A stretch of DNA of 64,000 nt, taken from contig NC_134570.1 in the NCBI RefSeq assembly GCF_050947875.1, positions 242,908,584-242,972,583 on the forward strand, in the 5' to 3' direction. The translations under genes were made by a program, and so were the position numbers. Under the pieces are notes generated by a model, which was not told the DNA's origin, did not search any database, and was given only the letters and a program-made list of their open reading frames with translations. The DNA comes from Dermacentor variabilis. Taxonomy: Eukaryota > Arthropoda > Arachnida > Ixodida > Ixodidae. This document shows, piece after piece, positions 56,626 through 64,000 of this stretch. Position 1 is the stretch's first letter; every line of letters begins with the position of its first letter.

Positions 56626-56866
56626 ATGTGGTCGCATAGAATCGGACGGGAAGACAGAACCTTCGGTCTCTGCACGACTATGCGAGGAAAGTAACGTGGA
56701 GCGATACGAAGGTGCGAGAGAAAGTATACACGTATGTGCGCAGAGCTGTGATAGTATTTCATTCACGCGCATGAATGTTGACGGCCGAAGTTTGTGGAGA
56801 TTATTGATTTTAGTGCATTATGAGCCCGTTGGCTTAGCAAGTGCAGTATGACCTAGCATGCAAGTA

Positions 56867-57670
56867 AATAGTGGGGCAGAAACGCATTAACTCGCAGACA
56901 AATATCCGCATTGCGCTACGTGCGATAAAAAAAATGTCAGCAGCGAAGTCTACTTTCACACTTTCCTGTGTTTGCGCGCGTTGTTAACTGCGCTTTACAA
57001 TATGTCCAAAAAGTCATTTCCAACCGCGCATATCCTAATCGTTTTTTGTGCATTGCATATGTGAATAAATATATTCCTAAGTGCCTGCATTACTCTGCTT
57101 TTAAAAACAAATACTGCATAGCCACTGCTACTGGCCATCAAATAATAAAGTGTAATAGTATAATACAATTTATCAAAGTACATTACATACAGCTGCGAGC
57201 TCGTTCCCTCCAAGTTTCCCTCACACTCGGAGAAGTTTCAGTAATCGGCGATGCCATTTTACTGATGAAAAACACACAACTGCAAATTAGCATAAGAAAA
57301 ACACGGATCGCCAGCAAAACACAGTGCGGTAATAGCTAGGCCAATCAGCGTGCGTTTTGTACAACGGCGCCCTAATTCTTACGGGGCTTTAGCGGTGCAC
57401 GGAGGCGAAAAGGCATAAACACAACAATGCGCGTCATGATTCAATTTTACGTGGAGACGTCGCACGGTTCACGAGAACAGTCAACCGCATTCACACACGC
57501 GCACACACTACGCTCGATGTTGGTTTGCCGCGACATTAGATCGCGCTGGCAGCCCGAACACGATCGAGGAGACTCGCTGACATGATCCATACCGCCGCTT
57601 TAGAATGTCACGACAGTTGAACTGGCTCGTAGCACTGAACCACAAAACGAAACAGTCGTCGTGTAATCGC
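56867..57670. other. No recognisable gene
   Basis: Intron-like AT-rich sequence between the THAP-type exons and the SINE. The open frame at 56968-57339 has no motif. Confidence 0.4.
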
Positions 57671-57685
57671 TACACGACAAACACA

Positions 57686-57923
57686 ATAATAATAATATTT
57701 GGGGTTTTACGTGCCAAAACCACTTTCTGATTATGAGGCACGCCGTAGTGGAGGACTCCGGAAATTTTGACCACCTGGGGTTCTTTAACGTGCACCTAAA
57801 TCTAAGTACACGGGTGTTTTCGCATTTCGCCCCCATCGAAATGCGGCCGCCGTGGCCGGTATTCGATCCCGCGACCTCGTGCTCAGCAGCCCAACACCAT
57901 AGCCACTGAGCAACCACGGCGGA
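57686..57923 (-). mobile_element. tRNA-derived SINE, Ruka-like, with 15-bp TSD
   Basis: On the minus strand it starts CCGCCGTGGTTGCTCAGTGG, with an A-box-like TGGCTATGGTG and a B-box-like GGTCGCGGGATCGAATACC. These are RNA polymerase III promoter elements of a tRNA-derived head. The body (CACGTTAAAGAACCCCAGG, then TGGCACGTAAAACCCC) and the AATAATAAT tail are those of a common tick SINE. It is flanked by TACACGACAAACACA (57671-57685 and 57924-57938). The Ruka name is from memory and is not proved here. Confidence 0.9.
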
Positions 57924-57938
57924 TACACGACAAACACA

Positions 57939-58082
57939 CTCAGCGGCAAGAAGACTGTTGGCGCACTCATTTCCACACACAGGATGTTGTTTAGTTGCCG
58001 TGAGGGTCGCACGTTTCAGCGACGTTATGTCGGAACTTTTCGGTCCAAGCCACTGTCAGCCTTCTTTTTTACCCGAATTCTT
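57939..58082. other. Short block before possible THAP exon
   Basis: Includes an acceptor-like TTGTTTAG at 57985-57992. Nothing else noted. Confidence 0.3.
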
Positions 58083-58186
58083 CGTTCAAAGTAACCGCTA
58101 TGTGTACGCAGAACACTTACGAGCGGAAGAATTCACAGAGCAAATGGGATTAAACGCAAGCAAACACCAAGGCTCGCGCGGTGACT
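58083..58186 (+). pseudogene. Possible THAP-type second exon with lost cysteine
   Basis: The plus-strand frame reads SNRYVYAEHLRAEEFTEQMG. A THAP second half usually reads V-C-x-x-H-F..D-F. Here the histidine and the EEF phrase are in place, but the cysteine is tyrosine (TAC instead of TGC, one base). With the first exons at 56183 and 56527 this would make one split domain with a SINE in the intron. It ends at a TGA at 58184-58186. Short motif, so confidence is limited. Confidence 0.35.
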
Positions 58187-59218
58187 GAGTGCAAACGAAC
58201 GAAAGGTAAACATGCGGAATCGCGAGGCGATCAAGCACTCATTCCGCTCTCTTGAGCGTTTTTCTTTCAGCGCTCATTTGAAATTAAAGAACTAGATTTA
58301 GCAGTTCGGGCCCTTCTTTCGTTTTTCACCACAGTCAGGCACCAGTAGCGTTTTATTTCCGCGCGTGTGCAGATATTTTTTCACCTCACGAATGCCGCGG
58401 CGCCGCGGTTTAGCTTGGGCGCCGTCTGCTACAGGAACTTCCTAGGTGGCGCGCGCGGCAGATGTCACTACCTCGTTATAGAGCATGGAGAAAGGCAACT
58501 GAGGAGAGACCCTACCCCCTCCGCGCACTAGGAGAAAAGTGTGGAGAAAATGACGTAGTAGGTTCTCCATTGTTTTGCTATTTCTTTATTTCTTTGCTGA
58601 GTGGCCCCGCCTTTCGGGCCGCAATGGCGGCTTTGTTATTGTTCTGTGTTCTCACACGTGTAGCTCCGTAGGTTTCCTACCGTGGCAAAGGCGCCGTGCG
58701 CGCAGGTTTGCGTTGGTCTCCGTGTTTTGTTTGCGCTGCGTTATCTGGACAGTGCTCTACCGGATGTTGCTGTGGCCAGGTGGGACAGCAGGAACTAAAG
58801 TTCGTGAAATGAACGCGCATGCAACGCTGTACGCTATGCACCGCGCCACGGCAATGACTACGGACGAAGGAATATCCGCGGAAAATGTTGCCGTCTTTCG
58901 CGGAATCATGCTAAGGTGCTAACGATTGCTTAGTACTGCTGCGGAGCGCACGGGTCCGAGCAGCACGGTTGCGCGAGGCGCGGCGTGGTTTCGCGAGAAA
59001 TGTAAACAAGAGAGGGCGCTGGTCCGATAGGCGGAGCAACGCCATGAGCAACGCCAACTTCCGGCTTCACTTTAGCTTCACAAAGAATGACGTCAGGGCC
59101 TCTCCTTAGTTTCCTTCCTCTGTGTTATAGAGGGACCTTAGGTCGTGTCGGTCGACAGCGCCTCTCGTGGCCGTTTCAAGTGTTTGTGTGAGGGAAACAG
59201 GAGAGGGTTCGGCAGGAA
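58187..59218. other. GC-rich block without supported gene
   Basis: Frames at 58462-58922 have no motif I recognise. The GC-rich sequence with scattered GCGCG looks like a CpG island or old promoter. Positions 59211-59218 (GGCAGGAA) would be the target-site flank of copy B, whose other flank is outside the window. Confidence 0.4.
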
Positions 59219-59770
59219 CATAGAGTTAGTAGAACAACTCTAGAGGAAAAGCTGGGCCGGAAAAGTGGGAACCTCTAGGGCGCCGCCCTACTGCTACTGG
59301 TCAATGTGGCCAGCGCAATTACAATTGAAACAGCTGACAACAAGTACAGGTCACCTTGTGCTTTGTCATATAAAAACGCATACTTGATGGCTTTATGAAG
59401 GTGGTGCGTTAATATTAAGTTTACAGAAAGCGATCGCTAAGTCCATGACTTATGTAAATCACGATGTACGCATTCATGCAATAAAAGATGACGCGAATTT
59501 CGGTTTCGAATCTGTTTTTTGGATGCGTAGTAGTTTCGTACAGTTTAGGTTTGACATGCGATCACGCGTCGACAGCGGAAGCTATGGTACACTCGTGCCT
59601 TATGTGCCACCGAAGCCCCGAGGTGCTCTGGCATATACCTTCACATGTAAGTAAACGAATGTATGTCCTTGTTGAGAATATCACGCGAGGAGGCAGCTCT
59701 TATGGTGCATCACAATCGTTTGAGAAGCGTCACAGTAGAGCATTTTTTCTACATGCGGAGCGGTGTTTTA

Positions 59771-60875
59771 GAGCGCAGCTCTTTGGCGTCCGTTCCTGGG
59801 TTTCGCGTCGTCGTCGGCGTTGTCGTCGGCCTCGTAACCAGCTCCGCCCCCCTTTCATCCCCCCAGCGCTAGCAGCGACCGACTGATACCGCTGGATGCC
59901 GCTGACGCCGCTAGAGAGTCAAGATAACGTGACTGCAAGAGGAGGAAAGGGTCCCCCTCCCCCTGTTCTTGTGTGGCGGATAGGGTGCTCTTCAGTTGCC
60001 GACGCGCCGGTTATTTCACGTAGGCCCCGGCACGTCGACGAATACGTGACCACCTTCCCACGGCTAGACCTGGTTCTTAGCGCTGCGGAAGCGAGGGTAT
60101 CATATTGTTTGTGCCGGCATCGGCGGCGTTGTCCCTGAAACCAACTCCGCAGCTGGGGTTGACTCACTATCGGCGTCAGCGGCATCAGTCAGTCGCTGCT
60201 ATCTCTTCCCTCCTCCCTTTATCGTGTTGTCCGCTTGCTGCGCGCGCTTCTGCCCCAATGGTTTGCCGCTGGGTGTACACGCCGCCCCCCTCCCCCCTCT
60301 TCCTGCGAGTCTCCGGTTGTCAAAGCGCCGGCTCGAACTTAATTCCTTTCTTCGCTCCTCCTCCAATGCAACCCCTGTGCGGTGGCAATCAGAGAGCCAG
60401 ATCGGTGGCGGCGGATCTGTATATGTGCACCGCCCGAGCCGAAATTGCCGCTGCCGTTCGCCCTGTGCGGTGGCAATCAGAGAGCCAGATCGGTGGCGGC
60501 TTGACATAAAGACAAACAGCAATTTCCTAACACTTATGCGGGAGAACATCCCGTTCCTCTCGCTCGTAACGCGTCCCACGGCTGTGACAACCTCGCGAGG
60601 CACTTGTATAGATCTCGTCTTTGAGAATCAAGCATTGGTGTACCAAGTCGAACATATATCAGTCTATTTCTCCGACCACAAAGCTTCCTTCATGACTGTC
60701 AAGAACTGTTAGTGGAGTCTTTGTTAAAGGAATACGTGTGAAAAATAAAAAAAAATTCTGTGATAGCGCATACATGTGTTGCTCGATTTCTTTGCCTCAA
60801 TCTATCGAAAAGGTGAAACAGCTTATTTGCTGCGCTCAAATTTCGCATTAGGAAGTAACGTAATCGTCGGTACTT
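59771..60875 (+). mobile_element. 1.1-kb insertion in copy B, absent from copy A
   Basis: Copy A runs straight through the equivalent place (about 55235-55242). The insert begins GAGCGCAGCTCTTTGGCGTC and ends before a T-run. It has a CG-rich first part (GCGTCGTCGTCGGCG), two copies of TGCGGTGGCAATCAGAGAGC spaced 86 bases (about 60376 and 60462), and a LINE-endonuclease-like piece. A target duplication was not clear because of the T-run at the join. It is a dispersed repeat, not a host gene. Confidence 0.7.
60505..60712 (+). pseudogene. LINE endonuclease end-like fragment in the copy B insertion
   Basis: Reads NSNFLTLMRENIPFLSLVTR, then GTCIDLVFENQ and HISVYFSDHKASFMTV, and a stop at 60710-60712. 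IDLVF followed by YFSDHK is the last part of LINE endonuclease domains, with SDH carrying the catalytic pair. It is preceded by the 86-bp repeats and followed by an AAAAATAAAAAAAAA tract near 60745. Confidence 0.55.
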
Positions 60876-61151
60876 TTTTTATTTGCAGGTTTCCCTTCAG
60901 TAGGAAATTGCTGGACAGGCGGACCAGTGCACCGGAATTGTACTGGCGAAGCCACAAGCAACTCAAAGAATCTGTTTAGTTGTTGCACTTTGAACAATCA
61001 TGCTTCTACATAGGCCACAGCAGAAAAACAGCCTGATGCCGAGTATTTCTGTGCCACGAAGTAATCAAGAGGCGAGTGCCTAATGCGGACGAAATCGAGT
61101 GCATCGAGATTTAGAACGACAAAAAGCTCAGCTAGTTGGTAAGGATTCATT

Positions 61152-61276
61152 ATGCAAAACAGAGGTGAGGCGTGCAGACAGGACACAAGAGTAGAGAAGT
61201 GGGCGGCGCTCGTGTTGTTTGCTTGTAAATACTCTACCCTTGTGTCTTGTCTGCACGCCTCACCTCCGTTTTGCAT
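61152..61276. repeat. Palindromic hairpin in copy B
   Basis: Equivalent to 54841-54965 in copy A. ATGCAAAACAGAGGTGAGGC faces GCCTCACCTCCGTTTTGCAT. Confidence 0.85.
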
Positions 61277-62569
61277 AACGAGTGCATCAACCCAAATATT
61301 AATAGCCTAGGTGCTTTATTAACTGTGCAATATTTTCAACACTTCCTTGCATGCCATTTCATGTGGAATATCTTTTCTGGTCGAAAATGTGTGCAGCGAA
61401 TCTATTTGCATGATCGACTCCGGGCCTGTGGGTCCGTTCACTTGCACTTGATGCTGAGTCTTTTACATGTATCCATAAACTGCAGATATGCACATCAGAT
61501 CCCTGCGAGCATTTTCAAAATTCAATTATTTTAGACAACAGGGACATATGCAACACGACATAATCTCAAATACCACTAAGCAGCTGGGACACATTTTTGT
61601 TGACCATACTCGCAGGTAAAATAAGTAGATCATGTGGACAGCTCCAGCTCATTTTCCTTAAATCAGTGTGTACAAGGGGTATGCAAAAATAATTTTTTTC
61701 ACGCTCACCGATTATTTTGCTGCATAAGCAAGAGAACCCACCACGTTAGTGTATCATATCTTGTACATCATACTAATATGTGCTTTAATTTACCAAGTGA
61801 GATGAGTTACTTTTATGGCTCATTCAGTCAAATCACACTGCAAGCTGCATTCATCAATCTTCAATTGGATTTTGCAAATGTTTAATGAAACATGTTTCCC
61901 TTTCATGCAGATATGCAATGGCAAGCCCTTCCGTGTGTTCCAGAGGTGTAATTTAAGCTCTAAATTAAAGAAAACATTTCTAGTCAGAAACAAGCAAAAA
62001 TGGAGAATGCAGAGTATCAGAAGCGCAAGGTACAGAAATTATGAGAAGTGTCGAATGATTTTAAGGAAAGAGTCGTATTTGAAAATGCAAGACTCTTTAG
62101 TGGAGGCCAAGCAAGTCAACATAGGTAGAATACTCTGCAAAATTATGCGAGTGAGGGGATGTCAAACAATGGGTCAGGAAATGCATTGTTTTTCTGCAAA
62201 ACAAAAGTTGATTGCCTTTACATAAGTCACTTTAGCATCATAAGACTGCTGCTCGATAAACTCAGAAATAAACCAACAAACAAGACACGCAAAAATAAAA
62301 AACAATTTAATGAAGCTCTCTCCACATTGGGATAAATAAAAACAAACACAGCACATCTAATGTGGACATATCATATGCCTTGTGAAACACTAAAGGAAAA
62401 ATTCAGTTTCGAGCTATGGCACTTGCCGCATAGATGTGCGGGGCCTTGCACTAATAGTGATAGTTACCACTGCACTTAGAAATTGAAAGCGTCATGCAGA
62501 CAAGGATGATTCTTTACATTTTTGGCTACCACTTCAAATGCCTCCACCAAGTGTTACAAGACTGCACGC

Positions 62570-63190
62570 AGCCATACTAAGGATCTCGCAGCAACACCTG
62601 CAGGTAAAAAGCAGAAGCAGTCAAAGTGCCGGTATGTACTGGACACTGTGTTTGAAAACTTTTAGGCAAGAAGAGTGCAATAAGCAGACATAACAACTGC
62701 ATTTATTTCCCTAATTCTCCATTTGAATGGCCTTTTCTTTTTGCTTAGACAATGCCTACGCCTAGCCACAGCAGCTCCCTCATACAGACTCCGCAAGCCA
62801 AGAGGCCGTGGAGGCAAATGCAGGTAAGAGGCAAGAAGCAATAGCACTGGTATCGACATTCATCTAATTTCTTTCTTTTTCTTTCGTTTAGGCAGCCAGC
62901 ACACCTCCAACAGCCACCTTGACTGCGGGTGTGTCACCCTAGTCGCCAAGGAAACATTTGAGGGAAAGCGACAGGCAATGTGAACAGCCACTTCTCCATG
63001 TAGACGATACTCTCTCGGGTGACTCCTACGCCTCGCCACGCCAGCACACTTGTGCACAAAGATGCCACGGAGGCACGTGCAGGTCAGAGGCAAGAAGCAG
63101 TGGCTCTGGTGTCGACATTCACCCAATTTCTTTTTCTTACACGGAGGCAGCCAGCACACCTCAACAGCCACCTTGACTGCGAGTGTGTCA
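62570..63190 (+). repeat. Tandem exon-like units in copy B
   Basis: Reverse complement of 52812-53420. On this strand, AG-bounded and GT-bounded short open units are easy to see: ACAATGCCTACGCCTAGC.. to GCAAATGCAG|GTAAGA (62749-62829) and a related unit at 63020-63084. Product unknown. Confidence 0.55.
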
Positions 63191-64000
63191 GTAGATTCCT
63201 TTTGTACATATGCTCATAATAAACTTCAGTAAACTTGAACGTGATAATAAACTTGAAGGCAAATGGGACATTGATGCATTGTTTTTTGAACATTTATTGT
63301 ACACATACAGTGTATGTTATAGTTTGCAGTGCCACAGAGCATATTTTGAGACTTCCCCCTATATTTCGCACCTTTAATTACGTATGTGTTGTGTGGCCCT
63401 CAATGCAGTTCATGTTGTAGCAGCTGGTTTGTCTGTGTATCGCACATTGGCTTAAGCTCGTGATATCCACATACTTCTCTCACATATACAAAATAAAGTT
63501 CGATGTAGTCCTCAGTGTTACAACAAAAAAAATGAAAGTAAACAATGCGATCGTGGAATTGTGTTTAATACTGTGATTCCTATGACAAGTTGACAACTTG
63601 AACTGGTCAATCGGTCCATAACCTCCTCTATTTTTCAAAAATAAAGGAGGCTATGGATCCGTCATGGCAAGGAATTGTATGTATACATAAATAAGGGGGA
63701 GGGGGGTATGTGTGTGTGTTTGTAGTGGGGGGTTAAGATTAGGGCGGTACGAAAAAATGTACCAACACCGTCCTCTAGACCCATTCCGTAAAGGTACCGT
63801 AACAAGGCGTATTATGCATAAAGTTCGTACAACCAACTCTGATATTGCTACATACGCCAGGCGACGCGAACTACATTTGCCATGACGTATTCGCGACTGC
63901 ACCGGATGCCCTCGATATTATTCTCGTTAATCGTGCTCACTGCACCGAGGCAAATGAAATACCATGGGCGCAGGTGCCTTTAATGTATCTCGACCTTGCG

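Larger units (their letters stand above)
56183..56866 (+). repeat. Direct tandem duplication, 344-bp unit
   Basis: Two units, each with a THAP-type exon and about 220 bases of shared downstream sequence ending CTCAGTATGACCTAGGATGCAA or a close form of it. Divergence is perhaps 15-20%, so the duplication is old. Confidence 0.75.
59219..64000 (-). mobile_element. Copy B of the 4.54-kb element, inverted, cut by window end
   Basis: Starts CATAGAGTTAGTAGAACA at 59219, the same end as the right end of copy A in opposite direction. It follows copy A as its reverse complement to the last base: 64000 corresponds to about 52005 in A. It differs by a few percent and by one extra block of about 1.1 kb (59771-60875). 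By projection its outer end is near 64870. The two copies form an imperfect palindrome around 55790-59218. Confidence 0.85.

Noticed and set aside
1..64000. CRISPR arrays, rRNA or tRNA genes
   Set aside because: No regularly spaced short repeats and no cloverleaf tRNA other than the SINE head were found.

Overview
The window looks like repeat-dense, AT-moderate genomic DNA of an arthropod, most likely a hard (ixodid) tick. This is inferred from the mix of elements: an RTE-type LINE with a (GAT)n tail, a tRNA-derived SINE resembling the tick Ruka family, P-, mariner-, Gypsy- and Penelope-type elements, and many GC-rich dispersed repeats. I found no rRNA, tRNA, CRISPR array or bacterial gene. 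No intact host gene can be read. Nearly every long reading frame belongs to a decayed transposable element.

Layout. 728-3110: Ty3/Gypsy copy with a 5-bp target duplication and a large internal deletion. 4205-6760 (minus): RTE-type LINE. 7413-9129: DNA transposon without visible transposase. 12119-18389 (minus): P-element/THAP9-like transposase pseudogene, split by a 3.3-kb I-type LINE (13734-17060, plus) with a 10-bp target duplication. 18519-21615 (minus): another LINE. 24013-25310 (minus): mariner with TA target sites. 25690-27480 (plus): Penelope-like element. 27798-28652: inverted pair of LINE tails. 28913-33455 (minus): near-complete Gypsy element with LTRs differing at only two positions. 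33677-34183: exon-like fragment of a transposase-associated or domesticated family. 36285-37650: second RTE copy carrying a solo LTR (36956-37375). 38404-39988: pair of dispersed repeats. 41078-42175 and 43160-44361: two MITE-like elements (TA and TTAA targets). 47090-47945: LINE tail. 49316-50530: short palindromic repeats.

The most unusual part is 51253-64000. A 4.54-kb element (copy A, 51253-55789) has related ends and an 8-bp target duplication, GGCTCCGT. A second copy (B, 59219 to past the window end) lies inverted, so the two form an imperfect palindrome with arms over 3.6 kb. Each copy carries its own nested insertion, and the other copy supplies the empty site. The element contains tandem exon-like units and palindromic hairpins, but no transposase that I recognise. 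The 3.4-kb centre between the copies holds a tandemly duplicated THAP-type first exon, a possible THAP second exon with a lost zinc ligand, and a Ruka-like SINE with a 15-bp target duplication.

The genes do not form a pathway. The region is a layered record of insertions, and several have an order that can be read from nesting (LINE into P element, LTR into RTE, small hairpin into copy A, 1.1-kb repeat into copy B).
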